DNA of 52,558 nucleotides from Komarekiella delphini-convector SJRDD-AB1 (GCF_014831675.1 NZ_VJXY01000050.1:1-52558); one strand, 5' to 3'. Numbered from the stretch's first letter, positions 16,187 to 26,130 are shown. Numbers and translations are program-made. Notes: a model not told the origin generated them from the letters alone.

Positions 16187-17440
16187 ATGATTAAAATCCT
16201 CCATCTCTCCGACATCCACATGGGAAGCGGTTTCTCCCACGGACACATCAATCCTGAGACAGGATTAAATACACGATTGGAGGATTTTGTCAATACTTTA
16301 TCTCGATGTATTGACCGAGCACTAGCAGATGCAGTGGATCTAGTGATATTTGGTGGCGATGCTTTCCCAGATGCGACACCGCCGCCTTATGTACAGCAAG
16401 CTTTTGCCAGCCAGTTTCGCCGTCTAGTGGATGCCGAAATTCCGACAGTGCTGTTGGTGGGGAACCACGACCAACATTCCCAAGGATTGGGAGGCGCAAG
16501 TTTATGTATTTACCGCACCTTGGGAGTGCGAGGGTTTGTTGTTGGTGATACGTTAACTACTCACCGCATTCAGACCCGCAATGGAGGAGTGCAAGTGATT
16601 ACCCTCCCCTGGCTAACTCGTTCAACACTGATGACTCGCCAAGATACTGAAGGTTTGCCTTTGGCGGAAGTTAACCAACTGTTAACGGAACGTTTGCAAG
16701 TTGTTTTAGAAGGAGAAATTCGCCGTCTTGACCCCGAAGTGCCTACAGTGCTTTTGGCTCATTTGATGGCTGATAATGCTAGCTTGGGAGCAGAACGCTT
16801 CTTGGCAGTGGGTAAAGGCTTCACTTTACCTCTATCTTTACTGACGCGACCATGTTTTGACTATGTAGCATTGGGACATGTCCACCGTCACCAGAACCTA
16901 AATAAATCCAATAACCCCCCAGTGATTTATCCAGGAAGTATTGAGCGGGTGGACTTTAGTGAAGAAAAAGAAGACAAAGGCTATGTAATGATCGAGCTGG
17001 TGCGGGGTAGTGCTGAGTGGGAGTTTTGTCCCTTACCAGTTCGGACTTTCCGCACAATTGAGGTGGATGTCTCAAAAGCAGATGATCCCCAAGCCCTATT
17101 GATCAAAGCGATCGCTAAGCATAATATTCAAGATGCTGTAGTGCGGCTAATTTACAAACTCCGCTCTGAACAGATGGATATCATTGATAGTAGCTCCCTA
17201 CACGCTGCTTTAAGTACAGCCCACACCTATACCATTCAAGCAGAGTTGGTGAGTCAGTTGGCTCGACCTCGCATTCCCGAATTGAGCGCAAGTAGCAGCA
17301 TCGACCCAATGGAAGCGTTAAAAACTTACTTAAATAATCGTGAAGACCTCAAAGATATAGCAACATCCATGCTAGAAGCAGCACAGAAGTTACTAGCAGA
17401 TGACGTGGAAGTGTGGCTGGAAGGAGCTACTTCTGATTAG
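16187..17440 (+). CDS. SbcD-like DNA repair exonuclease (metallophosphoesterase)
   Basis: A 417-residue member of the Mre11/SbcD nuclease family, which with SbcC trims DNA ends and hairpins. Metal-binding motifs appear in order: LSDIHMG (about 7-13), GGDAFPD (about 56-62), GNHDQ (about 93-97), LLAHLMADN (about 190-198) and GHVHRHQ (about 227-233). The C-terminal part (about 280-417) is the capping region. Length matches bacterial SbcD proteins. No sbcC is adjacent, which is common in cyanobacteria. The ATG at 16187 precedes the first motif by only six residues, as expected. It is the only gene between the structured spacer and a bidirectional terminator. Confidence 0.88.
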   Translation: MIKILHLSDIHMGSGFSHGHINPETGLNTRLEDFVNTLSRCIDRALADAVDLVIFGGDAFPDATPPPYVQQAFASQFRRLVDAEIPTVLLVGNHDQHSQGLGGASLCIYRTLGVRGFVVGDTLTTHRIQTRNGGVQVITLPWLTRSTLMTRQDTEGLPLAEVNQLLTERLQVVLEGEIRRLDPEVPTVLLAHLMADNASLGAERFLAVGKGFTLPLSLLTRPCFDYVALGHVHRHQNLNKSNNPPVIYPGSIERVDFSEEKEDKGYVMIELVRGSAEWEFCPLPVRTFRTIEVDVSKADDPQALLIKAIAKHNIQDAVVRLIYKLRSEQMDIIDSSSLHAALSTAHTYTIQAELVSQLARPRIPELSASSSIDPMEALKTYLNNREDLKDIATSMLEAAQKLLADDVEVWLEGATSD

Positions 17441-17885
17441 TCTCGAAAAGCTCAGATACCCGAATATCTCCAGGGAAATTGGCATTGTTCACGTAGTAAT
17501 ATTCTTAAGAAAGATTTCCGAATTATTGCGATAAGTTAATGCTATTCAAGTTTAGTAAATATACTGTTTGGCTAAAGAAGATAATGCTAGATTAAGAGCA
17601 AGGTACAAACAGGTTAAAAGTTTAAACAAAAACTTTCAAGTTAGAGCCTGTGCCTCCTGCTCTAATATTCTCGCGATCGCTGCTAGGTTGTAACATCCTC
17701 TAAATGTGTTTTCGCCTTGAGTTCATTGAATTATTTTGGAGGTTTTTGAACGCACAGCCAGATATACCTACCTAGTTGAAATAAAGGATGTACAACTCTG
17801 AGTAGTTTCGATTGCGAATACTGTCCACCTTAGTTTAGTTAGCTACTTCTAATTCTCCTAATCTTCTTGAAATATTGCCTCCTTA
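17441..17885. other. Intergenic region, nothing recognised
   Basis: 445 bases between sbcD and the bidirectional terminator. It contains one HIP1 site near 17675 and no open frame with a credible start. A GGAGG at about 17740 is followed only by a ten-codon frame. Confidence 0.4.
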
Positions 17886-17939
17886 AGAAACCGCCTTAAG
17901 CTGCTTGATAATTATCCATCGTAGCTTTTGGCGGTTTCT
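17886..17939. terminator. Bidirectional terminator between convergent genes
   Basis: AGAAACCGCC (17886-17895) and GGCGGTTTCT (17930-17939) are perfect 10-bp inverted repeats with an inner AAGCT/AGCTT pair in the loop. They lie between the stops of sbcD (+) and the RmlD-like gene (-). Confidence 0.8.
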
Positions 17940-17952
17940 GTTGTTGAGTTAT

Positions 17953-18840
17953 TTAATTATCTGAACTTGATATAACTGCTAACTTTTCTAATTCTTCTTT
18001 TACAGATAAAAGCGGATATCCTAATGCAAAAGCTTTAGAACTATCTAAAGAAACATCCGCTGGTCTTGGTGCTGCCATTTTGACATCTTGCTGTTGGCAA
18101 CTTTTAAGCCCAGTTGCGGGAAGTTTAAATACCTCAACTAATAAACGTCCAAAATCATAGCGCGAAATCCGCTCTTTTCCACCTAAGTGAATACGCCCGT
18201 TGACTTTCTCTAATGCTAATAACAGCCCTTTTGCCGCAGTTGTTCCACTGACTGGTGTGCGGAATTCATCTATAAATAAATTTAGTTCTTTTTCAGCTTT
18301 TAAAGTTTGGATAAATGGCTGTATAAAACTTTTAGCTGTAGGTGTTGCTATCCCATACATTAACGGCATCCGACAGACTGCGGTCAGAGGATATCGTTCT
18401 AGCATACCTATTTCAGCTTTGACTTTTTGCTCACCATAAATGTTTACAGGACAAACGGGGTCTGTTTCTCGATAGGGAGCATTTAAGCCATCAAAAACTA
18501 AGTCGGTTGATGTAAAAGCACAAGGAATAGAATTATCGGCGCAAAGTCCAGCAATATTGCAGGATGCTGTAACATTAATTGCGTGTGATTCTTCAGGATG
18601 AGTTTGACAAAAATTGGGTTGTGATTGAGCCGCTGTATGAATAACTGCTGCTGGTTCAATCTCATTAAATATGCACTTTAATTCCTGGAAATCTGTCAAG
18701 TTAACTTTCAGCATTTTGATGGCAGGAATCTCTAAAGCATGAGAAAAATAAGTACCATAAATTTCCCATTCTTGCTTGGCAAGCTGGCATAAATGCCATC
18801 CTAAAAAACCACTAGCTCCAGTGATTAACAATTTTTTCAT
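17953..18840 (-). CDS. NAD(P)-dependent sugar-nucleotide reductase, RmlD-like
   Basis: A 295-residue short-chain dehydrogenase of the extended type. The Rossmann motif is GASGFLGWH (about 8-16), the catalytic pair is YGEQKVKAE (Tyr and Lys of YxxxK, about 133-141), and PVNIYGEQK with RMPLMYG matches the RmlD (dTDP-4-dehydrorhamnose reductase) subgroup. The reaction would be reduction of a 4-keto sugar nucleotide for polysaccharide synthesis. No rml genes accompany it, so the substrate may differ; RmlD-like proteins also occur as MAT2B-type regulators. The ATG start places the glycine motif correctly. Confidence 0.78.
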   Translation of the reverse strand: MKKLLITGASGFLGWHLCQLAKQEWEIYGTYFSHALEIPAIKMLKVNLTDFQELKCIFNEIEPAAVIHTAAQSQPNFCQTHPEESHAINVTASCNIAGLCADNSIPCAFTSTDLVFDGLNAPYRETDPVCPVNIYGEQKVKAEIGMLERYPLTAVCRMPLMYGIATPTAKSFIQPFIQTLKAEKELNLFIDEFRTPVSGTTAAKGLLLALEKVNGRIHLGGKERISRYDFGRLLVEVFKLPATGLKSCQQQDVKMAAPRPADVSLDSSKAFALGYPLLSVKEELEKLAVISSSDN

Positions 18841-18878
18841 GTCTAATTACCATTACTAGTAGTGGTAACAACAGACTA

Positions 18879-19619
18879 TTAAAGTAGTTCCTGAAATCGT
18901 TTTTCGCTACGCACTTTATTAAAATCAGGGTCAGTTTTTGCTAACTTTTTGTACTTATTAGGCTCAAGCTGGATGGCTTTATTGAGATTCTCAATTGCTA
19001 ATTCTAGATTGTTCTGTAAAGCATAAGAACAAGCTTTGTTGTAATATGCTTCGTGCTTATTTGGCTTGATAGCGATCGCTTTATCGTAAGATGCGATCGC
19101 CTCTTTGTAACGTTGCAACTTGGTGAGGGCAATACCTCGGTTTATCAAAGCTTCATACTTATCAGGTTTAATAGTGATCGCTTTGTTATAAGATGCGATC
19201 GCCTCTTTATAGCGTTGCAAAGATGTTAAGGCAATGCCGCGATTGTACCAAGCTTCATCTTTGTCAGGTTTGATAGCGATCGCTTTGTTATAAGATGCAA
19301 TTGCCTCTTTATAGCGTTGCAAAGCTGTTAAGGCAATACCGCGATTAATCCAGGTTTCAGGACTGTCATATTTAATGGCGATCGCTTGATCATAAGCTGC
19401 TATTGCAGCCTCGTAACGTTGTGCATCTAATAAATTATTGCCTTGATGCAAAAAATCTTCTGCTTTTTGGCTAGCCTTTGCTTCTACAAGCAGCTGGGCA
19501 ACATTAGTTTCCTGTACAACTTGTTTAATAGTTTCTGTGGATGAATTTGCCCCATCACCACAACCAAATACGAAGAAAGTGATAAAGCCAGAGGCAACGA
19601 AGCAGCGCCAAAAGACCAT
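18879..19619 (-). CDS. Tetratricopeptide-repeat protein, probably membrane-anchored
   Basis: A 246-residue protein. An N-terminal hydrophobic segment ends in FVFGCGDG, compatible with a lipoprotein signal (Cys at about 20) or a simple anchor. From about residue 55 on are roughly five TPR units of 34 residues with the recurring core RYKEAIASYNKAIAIKPDK. The units are nearly identical in DNA as well and each carries a HIP1-related GCGATCGC/ATCGC site, suggesting recent internal amplification. TPRs mediate protein-protein contact; the partner is unknown. ATG at 19619 is chosen over a GTG at 19688 because the signal-like segment starts there. Confidence 0.82.
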   Translation of the reverse strand: MVFWRCFVASGFITFFVFGCGDGANSSTETIKQVVQETNVAQLLVEAKASQKAEDFLHQGNNLLDAQRYEAAIAAYDQAIAIKYDSPETWINRGIALTALQRYKEAIASYNKAIAIKPDKDEAWYNRGIALTSLQRYKEAIASYNKAITIKPDKYEALINRGIALTKLQRYKEAIASYDKAIAIKPNKHEAYYNKACSYALQNNLELAIENLNKAIQLEPNKYKKLAKTDPDFNKVRSEKRFQELL

Positions 19620-20289
19620 GCTGTACCTACAGAACTCATAATATGATGCTAGAACCTGTTCAGATTTTAAAATCGTATCAAGATGCACGGTTTTTTATCA
19701 ATTAATTTTCTTAGTTTTATGAAAAAAAATCTTATTTTTAATGCATAAACGTCTTTTACTATAAAGTACGGATCATATTATCATATTAAATACAGTTAAA
19801 GCAATGACTTTGCTTAGAGTTGAGCTATCGAGCTCTTGCAATGACTTTGCCTACATCCCAAAGTCGCTAATAAATAATGTGTTTAAGCAAGCACAAATCA
19901 ACCAACCTCAAGACATCACATCACTCCTTTACCACTAAAGGATTAACCCTTGAGAAAATAGAGAATGCAGGTAAAGCAGAATAGATAATTTGCGAGTAGG
20001 AAGGAAGTACAGTCTTGTGTGAAATTATGATGAAGCGAACTTTAAAGTTTAACTAAGCTGACAATACCTGTAGCTGAGATTGGCTCAAATTGCTGTTTTA
20101 GTATGTTTTGAAATTTGAAAACGACATGGCTAAATCAAATGTAATATTCCTAGAGGAATACGAGAGCGAAACTATTTCCAATCAAAAAAAGTAGTTGATT
20201 TATGGTATTGGACTCTTGCCTTACCCTACCCGGTGGCGGTTAACATAAAACAGCTGTTGAACTGAATCTGCTGGGACAAAATAGAAAGC
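19620..20289. other. Intergenic region with a direct repeat
   Basis: A 670-base divergent spacer. The 13-mer GCAATGACTTTGC occurs twice (19801-19813 and 19838-19850) around a GAGCT-rich centre. No gene or terminator with support was seen; the promoters of the TPR protein and the pentapeptide protein must lie here. Confidence 0.45.
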
Positions 20290-21642
20290 ATGACGATTGA
20301 ATCCAACTCTCCGAATCTACCAACCCCAGAACCCGTCCCCGAAAACGACTTGCAACCAGATGACTTTGACAGTGGTACAGGGGAAAATAACCTCACTTCA
20401 GAAGCGCTAGCGGCACAACAAGCCTTAGCTACAATTTCGTCTTTGCAATCTTCACAACATACTACTGCCCTGCAACAATCCCGTTCCAGCTTCAAGCAAC
20501 AGACTACCAATCAATTAACTGTTAAGCCAAGAGCATTGGTGATTACTTTAGTAGCGATCGCCATTACTTTTATCGGATTTGCCCTAAATAACTCAATCAT
20601 CGGCATCTTGGGAACGCTGGTGACTTTGGTGTTATCGTTGGCGATACTATTGCCGTGGTTGAAATATGTACTAGATGAATGGTTTTCATCCGATGAAAAA
20701 GTTCTATTTGTCGCCTTTTTCGGGCTATTAGTAGCGATTATTGGCTTGTTTAAGTTTACTGGTGGGAGCGATCGCCTACTTGTTTGGGGACGCCAGATTA
20801 ATTGGGATATTGCTGGGACTCTGGCAGAATGGTTTGGCGCTTTGGGGCAAATTCTCATTGCGATCATTGCTGTTTATGTGGCGTGGCGACAATACGTTAT
20901 CTCCAAAGACTTGACAATTCAGCAAAACCTGTTGACGGTTCAGCAAAATATTATCACTCAGCAGCAGACGATTGATTCTTATTTCCAAGGCGTCTCAGAT
21001 TTAGTATTAGATGAAGAAGGATTATTAGAAGATTGGCCCCAAGAACGGGCGATCGCTGAAGGACGCACTGCGGCAATTTTTAGTAGTGTTGATAGTACTG
21101 GTAAAGCGAAAATTCTCCGCTTTCTCTCACGTTCCAAGTTGCTCACACCCCTAAAACGCGATTCTCGCTTAGGCCGAGCCATTCTCAACGGCTTTGGCGG
21201 TTACGCCGAAGACCGCCTTGCAGGTGTGCGCGTCATCGATTTAGGCGTTATGCTAGCCGCCGCCGACCTTTCTGCTACAGATCTACGTTGGACTGACCTG
21301 AGTGAAGCTAATCTTGTCCGTGCTAACCTCAGCGGTTGTGACTTGGTTAAAGCCAACCTCTCCCGCACCATCTTATATAATGCCAATCTTCGCGGTGCTG
21401 ACCTCAACGGGATTCGCTTATTCTACGGTACAGTGGCGATCGCATCACCACGCAGTCGTACGCAACCACCAAACTACGAAACTGGCGAACACACCGGTGC
21501 TGTAGTGGAAAATGCTGATTTTACTGATGTGCAAAGAATGCCAGAGTCCATACGTTATTACTGCTGCGCCTGGGGTGGTGAAAAAACTAGAAGCACTATT
21601 CCCGGTGGTTGTGAAGGCATTCCTAATAACTTAGGGCGATAG
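20290..21642 (+). CDS. Pentapeptide-repeat membrane protein
   Basis: A 450-residue protein. Residues 1-75 are acidic and Pro/Gln-rich, probably disordered. Four hydrophobic helices follow (about 82-100, 104-122, 136-155, 184-203). A cytosolic helical segment (210-310) then leads to a pentapeptide-repeat block, A(D/N)LS-type units from about 317 to 375 (LSATDLRWTDLSEANLVRAN and following), which forms a right-handed quadrilateral beta helix. A short C-terminal tail follows. The architecture, membrane helices plus a pentapeptide module, is common in Nostocales; its role is unknown. Confidence 0.85.
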   Translation: MTIESNSPNLPTPEPVPENDLQPDDFDSGTGENNLTSEALAAQQALATISSLQSSQHTTALQQSRSSFKQQTTNQLTVKPRALVITLVAIAITFIGFALNNSIIGILGTLVTLVLSLAILLPWLKYVLDEWFSSDEKVLFVAFFGLLVAIIGLFKFTGGSDRLLVWGRQINWDIAGTLAEWFGALGQILIAIIAVYVAWRQYVISKDLTIQQNLLTVQQNIITQQQTIDSYFQGVSDLVLDEEGLLEDWPQERAIAEGRTAAIFSSVDSTGKAKILRFLSRSKLLTPLKRDSRLGRAILNGFGGYAEDRLAGVRVIDLGVMLAAADLSATDLRWTDLSEANLVRANLSGCDLVKANLSRTILYNANLRGADLNGIRLFYGTVAIASPRSRTQPPNYETGEHTGAVVENADFTDVQRMPESIRYYCCAWGGEKTRSTIPGGCEGIPNNLGR

Positions 21643-21854
21643 TTAATATCAAATTATAAAAGTATTTGTTGGCAAATAAAAATGAAGCAGGAACACACAA
21701 AGTTATTGTGTTCCTACTTAAACTAAAATTAGACTTTTTGCCAAATTAGCTTGAAAAGACACGCAATATAGGGATAATTCCCTTGGATGCGCTGCTTTTA
21801 TTTCTCCAACATCGGTAACTCTTGCAAGAGGTTTATTGTTGAGGCGCCTAACTC

Positions 21855-22154
<300 letters not shown>

Positions 22155-22405
22155 TTAGTAGTCCTCTCTTTTGCAAACGGCAGCATAAGTTATGCTAAAG
22201 CAAATGATACGGCTGACCTTATGGGTTAGTCGCTGATTCAAATTTGCTTCAATTCTGATACTACGAGAAAAACTAATGGATGTAACTGGAAATTGACCCC
22301 GATTAGTAATGAAATTTAGTTAGTTAATACCGATAAGTTTTATTTATAGAAAAACTGACATAATAACCTTGTTTTAAGAAAAAACTATCTTTGTAGATAA
22401 AAAAT
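22155..22405. other. Promoter region of petF
   Basis: An A/T-rich spacer upstream of petF on the minus strand. No hairpin or confident promoter box could be assigned by eye. Confidence 0.35.
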
Positions 22406-22549
22406 ATGAATCTCTCGCAGTGCTGTCAGACAGCAGAAGCGTCTACAGACTTCTCTGTGCCTACAGCACTGGATTCACACACTGGTTCATTACGGCGCGA
22501 CCTCGTAAACCTTCCAAATGGTGAGCAAGTATTGTTAGACTTCCTATAA
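22406..22549 (+). CDS. Possible small protein upstream of bvdR
   Basis: An uninterrupted 47-codon frame from ATG, starting MNLSQCCQTA and ending NGEQVLLDFL. It contains a Cys-Cys pair and no membrane segment. Its DNA overlaps a palindromic area (AGTGCTGT near 22419 pairs with ACAGCACT near 22465), so the frame could be an accident of a structured leader. No Shine-Dalgarno site is visible. It ends about 60 bases before bvdR, as a leader peptide or small co-transcribed gene might. Confidence 0.3.
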   Translation: MNLSQCCQTAEASTDFSVPTALDSHTGSLRRDLVNLPNGEQVLLDFL

Positions 22550-22607
22550 AAAAAGAATCCCATGCTTTCTAGCCGTGGAATTGTCAAAAACAGAACTGGT
22601 AAGGATC

Positions 22608-23627
22608 ATGTATAATTCAGAGGCAGCTTTGGAAAAAGCAAGAGTGCGTGTGGGTTTGGTTGGTACTGGATATGCGGCAAAACTTCGGGCTGAGGCTTTG
22701 CTGAGTGACGAGCGATCGCATCTAATCGCGATTGTTGGTCATAGCCCAGAAAATACGCAAACTTTTGCCAGAGAATATCAGACTGAGGCATTAAGTTCTT
22801 GGCAACAGCTAGTAAAGCGCGATGATATAGATCTAGTGGTGATCTCTACTGTAAATCGAGATCATGGGGCGATCGCCCGTGCTGCACTCACCAATGGCAA
22901 ACACGTAGTTGTAGAGTATCCTCTTTCGTTAGATGTGGTAGAAGCCGAAGAATTGATCGCTTTAGCCAAAACACAACAAAAACTCCTGCATGTTGAACAC
23001 ATTGAACTCTTGGGCGGATTGCATCAAGCCTTGAAGCAGCACTTAGCAAAAATTGGCAATGTGTTTTATGTCCGCTATAGCACTATCAATTCCCAGTATC
23101 CCGCACCCCGCAAGTGGACTTATAACCATGAGCTTTTCGGCTTCCCCCTGATGGGTGCGCTGTCTCGCCTACATCGTCTCACCGATTTGTTTGGTCAAGT
23201 CTTGACTGTTAACTGTCATCAACGATATTGGGAAACCGAACAAGATTACTACCAAACCTGTTTCTGTATTAGTCAAGTATGCTTTACCAGCGGACTTCTC
23301 GCGCAAGTAGTCTATGGCAAAGGTGAAACCATTTGGCTCTCAGAACGCAAATTTGAAGTTCATGGTGAAAATGGCGGGTTAATTTTTGATGGCGACAAAG
23401 GACTTTTCATCCAGCCTGGAGAAACAACACCGATAGAGGTTGGTGCTCGCCGGGGTTTGTTTGCCAAAGACACAAGTTTAGTGTTAGACCATCTTATTGA
23501 TAACACTCCCTTGTACATAACTCCAGAGGAGAGCTTATACACCCTGAAGGTTGCAGATGCTGCACAAAGAGCCGCACAGACAGGGACAACTATATTTATG
23601 AAAAATTCTCTAGATTTAAGTTCATGA
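22608..23627 (+). CDS. bvdR: Biliverdin reductase (Gfo/Idh/MocA fold)
   Basis: A 339-residue NAD(P)H-dependent oxidoreductase. The N-terminal Rossmann motif VRVGLVGTGYAAKLRAE is followed by HVVVEYPLSLD and by LLHVEHIELLGGLHQAL, then VFYVRYSTI, PRKWTYNHELFGFPL and ALSRLHRLTDLFG, a series that matches the cyanobacterial biliverdin IX-alpha reductase of Synechocystis (recalled). It would reduce biliverdin to bilirubin, influencing phycobilisome chromophore supply. A GTG at 22575 would add 11 residues; the ATG at 22608 is close to the Rossmann motif as in the known protein. It overlaps map by four bases (ATGA), so the two are translationally coupled. Confidence 0.88.
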   Translation: MYNSEAALEKARVRVGLVGTGYAAKLRAEALLSDERSHLIAIVGHSPENTQTFAREYQTEALSSWQQLVKRDDIDLVVISTVNRDHGAIARAALTNGKHVVVEYPLSLDVVEAEELIALAKTQQKLLHVEHIELLGGLHQALKQHLAKIGNVFYVRYSTINSQYPAPRKWTYNHELFGFPLMGALSRLHRLTDLFGQVLTVNCHQRYWETEQDYYQTCFCISQVCFTSGLLAQVVYGKGETIWLSERKFEVHGENGGLIFDGDKGLFIQPGETTPIEVGARRGLFAKDTSLVLDHLIDNTPLYITPEESLYTLKVADAAQRAAQTGTTIFMKNSLDLSS

Positions 23628-24388
23628 AAACCGAACCAATTGTTATTTTATCTACAAGAGAACTAGACAAAATGCGTCACGTGGGACGCTTAGCAGCCAA
23701 ACTTCTACAGCATCTTGAACCATTAGTCAAGCCAGGGATTAGCACTCTCCAACTCAATGATGAAGCCGAACGTTGGACACAGGCGCACGGAGCAAAAAGC
23801 GCCCCTCTCGGCTACAAAGGCTATCCCAAATCGATTTGCACCAGTGTCAATGAGGTTGTTTGTCACGGTATTCCTAATGCTAAACAGATTCTCAAGGAAG
23901 GTGACATTATCAATATTGATGTGACGCTGATTGTTGAGGGCTATCACGGCGATACATCTAAGACATTCTTTGTCGGTACACCTTCCCCCAAGGCTAAAAA
24001 GCTAGTAGATGTTACCGAGAAATGCCGTAGCCTGGGCATTGCTGAGGTTAAACCAGGCGCACGCATTGGGGATATTGGTGCAGCCATTCAAGAGTATGCC
24101 GAAGCACAAGGCTTTTCTGTAGTGCGAGATTTCGTCGGACACGGCATCAGTAATGTTTTCCACACTGCGCCGGATATTCCTCACTATGGCACACGCGGCA
24201 AAGGCAAGCGGCTCAGACCAGGGATGGTTTTTACCATTGAGCCGATGATTAACGAAGGCACATGGGAAGTCGAAGTTATGAGTGATGGTTGGACTGCTTT
24301 AACTCGCGATCGCTTACTTTCTGCTCAATGTGAACATACCTTAGCTGTAACTGAAGATGGGGTTGAAATTCTGACTATACCAGAATAG
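23624..24388 (+). CDS. map: Type I methionine aminopeptidase
   Basis: A 254-residue metalloenzyme removing the N-terminal methionine from nascent proteins. Metal ligands are visible in context: NIDVTLIVEGYHGDTSKTF (two Asp), FVGHGISNVFH (His), FTIEPMINEG (Glu) and CEHTLAVTEDG (Glu near the end). Length is typical for the short type I form without an N-terminal zinc extension. Its start codon overlaps the bvdR stop, and a palindrome with a T-run at 24493-24527 likely ends the transcript. Cyanobacteria often have several map genes. Confidence 0.93.
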   Translation: MKTEPIVILSTRELDKMRHVGRLAAKLLQHLEPLVKPGISTLQLNDEAERWTQAHGAKSAPLGYKGYPKSICTSVNEVVCHGIPNAKQILKEGDIINIDVTLIVEGYHGDTSKTFFVGTPSPKAKKLVDVTEKCRSLGIAEVKPGARIGDIGAAIQEYAEAQGFSVVRDFVGHGISNVFHTAPDIPHYGTRGKGKRLRPGMVFTIEPMINEGTWEVEVMSDGWTALTRDRLLSAQCEHTLAVTEDGVEILTIPE

Positions 24389-24492
24389 GACATGCAAAAT
24401 TTGTTGGGAATGTCAATATCTTTAAGTATCATCAACAGTCATTTGTATTTATTAATGACAAATGACAAATGACAACCCGGATAAATATGCAT

Positions 24493-24527
24493 GTAGAGAC
24501 GTTGCAATGCAACGTCTCTACTTTTTT
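24493..24527 (+). terminator. 29-bp palindrome with T-run, terminator of bvdR-map
   Basis: A perfect palindrome with 14-bp arms (GTAGAGACGTTGCA) around one base at 24493-24521, followed by six T. It is sequence-identical to the copy at 44273-44301 and related to 8582-8610, so a dispersed palindromic repeat appears to supply the terminator here. Confidence 0.8.
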
Positions 24528-26115
24528 AATTGGTATTAATCTCGTCGCTGAGAATTTTAATTTGAGTACCGGGATAGTAGAATTGCAAAATTTTTGGATT
24601 CGACCAACCTAGTTTGGCTAAATTTTGAGCACCAGTTTGGCTCAAACCGACTCCATGTCCCAAACCACCACCAATAAAGGCGTATCCCCAAAGATCTTGT
24701 TTGCCTTTGTTCAAAGGTTCCAGATAAAAAAGCGTACTTCTAGGAGCAGCAAAGGCACTACGAACTTCGTCTTTGTGGAGCGTAAAAGTGCCGATATCAG
24801 TTTTAACAGCAAGTTCAAGAATGCGTCCGCTCGAACTTCGCTTGGTTACGGCCATAGCCTGAATTGTCTTAAATTTGGCATAGGGATTCTTTTTCACCTG
24901 CAAAAATTTCTGCAAGCCTTTGGTAATATCCTCTAAAGAAGTTTCTTTACGCCAACGAAACATATCCCAACTGCTTTCATTAAATCCTTGTTGCCGATTA
25001 ATAAACTGCTGAAAATTCTTTTCATTGGCTAAACTCTGTTTAGACAAGTTCCAAAGATTAATAGGAGCATCCACTACTGGGCGCAAATAAGCACGATCCT
25101 CACCATTCCAGACATCGCTGAAAGAGGCGGTGACGCCACCAGTTGTAGAAGAATAGAGGGCATCTACTAACTGGTCTTTATAAGTTAGCACCATACCCCT
25201 TGTTGAGGCGATCGCCCGATCTGTGACGGGAGCTACTCCATTTAGTCCATAATAAACTTGGCAATGAGTATCAGCACACAACTGATAGTTATCTGCGGCA
25301 AATCTCCGTAAATTCCGCAGGGCATAAGTCCGAGCCAGAATCGTTTGGGCTTCTAGTGCTGCTTTTGGCGCATCTGTGCCAATTTCATAAGGTACAACCC
25401 CACGCAAATAAGTTTCTAAGGGTACTTGGTTAACTAGAGTGTATGTACCGTAAGCATTTGGTTGCAAGTTCATCCGCCCTGCATAAAGCCGAGCATTTTC
25501 AGGTTTTTCGCTTTTATTTACCCGAATCAAGTTTTTATCACTACTAATTTCCAGATTATTCGGGCTGTAGCGATTACCATTTACTACCCAACTAACTCGC
25601 GGTACTTTTTGCAGGATTTTAGTGTCAATATACGCCCCTTTCTTGCCAGAAGCTTGGATGTTCTGGAGTAGCAAGCGTCGCAGTAAGGGCGTGCTGTAAA
25701 CATCCCGTTTTGCCCAAACTTGCCAGCGTTCTGGTTGGGCTATTTCCACCTCAATTCCCTGAGAACGCCAGTTTTTAGCACTGTCTTCGGCAGTTTCAAA
25801 GGTGCGGTAATTGCCTAAAACTACTACTTCCTCAACTGCCGGTTGGCGTAAAGCTTGCATTACTGTTTCCAGCTTTACGGGGTCTTTTGTAACCAGGATT
25901 TGCTGTTTGTTACCTTTTTTAAATCTTAACTTTAAGCGATCGCCTTTTGTCGGCTCCAGTCGCAACTTGGCTGTGGTCTCTCCAAATCGCTGTACAATCC
26001 CAATCTTTAGTTCTATATCCTTGGTGTTGCTCGCTGGGCCTGATGCAGCAGTCAGTCCCAACAAGCAAAATGTTGCCAGTAAAGTGTAAGAAAAACGCCA
26101 GAACGTAAATTGCAT
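24526..26115 (-). CDS. SpoIID/LytB-domain protein
   Basis: A 529-residue exported protein. A signal peptide spans about residues 1-30 (hydrophobic core with TLLATFCLLGLTAASG). A first module (about 30-165) resembles SPOR-like sequence-binding repeats. The SpoIID/LytB domain follows (about 220-520) with LETYLRGVVPYEIG, ALEAQTILARTYALRN, DTHCQVYYGLNG, TTGGVTASFSDVWNG and GGGLGHGVGLSQTGAQ. SpoIID of Bacillus is a lytic transglycosylase on denuded glycan; the catalytic Glu region VVPYEIG is present. A role in periplasmic peptidoglycan remodelling is expected. ATG at 26115 is preferred because upstream codons are polar and overlap a dispersed repeat. Confidence 0.85.
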   Translation of the reverse strand: MQFTFWRFSYTLLATFCLLGLTAASGPASNTKDIELKIGIVQRFGETTAKLRLEPTKGDRLKLRFKKGNKQQILVTKDPVKLETVMQALRQPAVEEVVVLGNYRTFETAEDSAKNWRSQGIEVEIAQPERWQVWAKRDVYSTPLLRRLLLQNIQASGKKGAYIDTKILQKVPRVSWVVNGNRYSPNNLEISSDKNLIRVNKSEKPENARLYAGRMNLQPNAYGTYTLVNQVPLETYLRGVVPYEIGTDAPKAALEAQTILARTYALRNLRRFAADNYQLCADTHCQVYYGLNGVAPVTDRAIASTRGMVLTYKDQLVDALYSSTTGGVTASFSDVWNGEDRAYLRPVVDAPINLWNLSKQSLANEKNFQQFINRQQGFNESSWDMFRWRKETSLEDITKGLQKFLQVKKNPYAKFKTIQAMAVTKRSSSGRILELAVKTDIGTFTLHKDEVRSAFAAPRSTLFYLEPLNKGKQDLWGYAFIGGGLGHGVGLSQTGAQNLAKLGWSNPKILQFYYPGTQIKILSDEINTN

Positions 26116-26130
26116 AGCTACCTGATAGCA

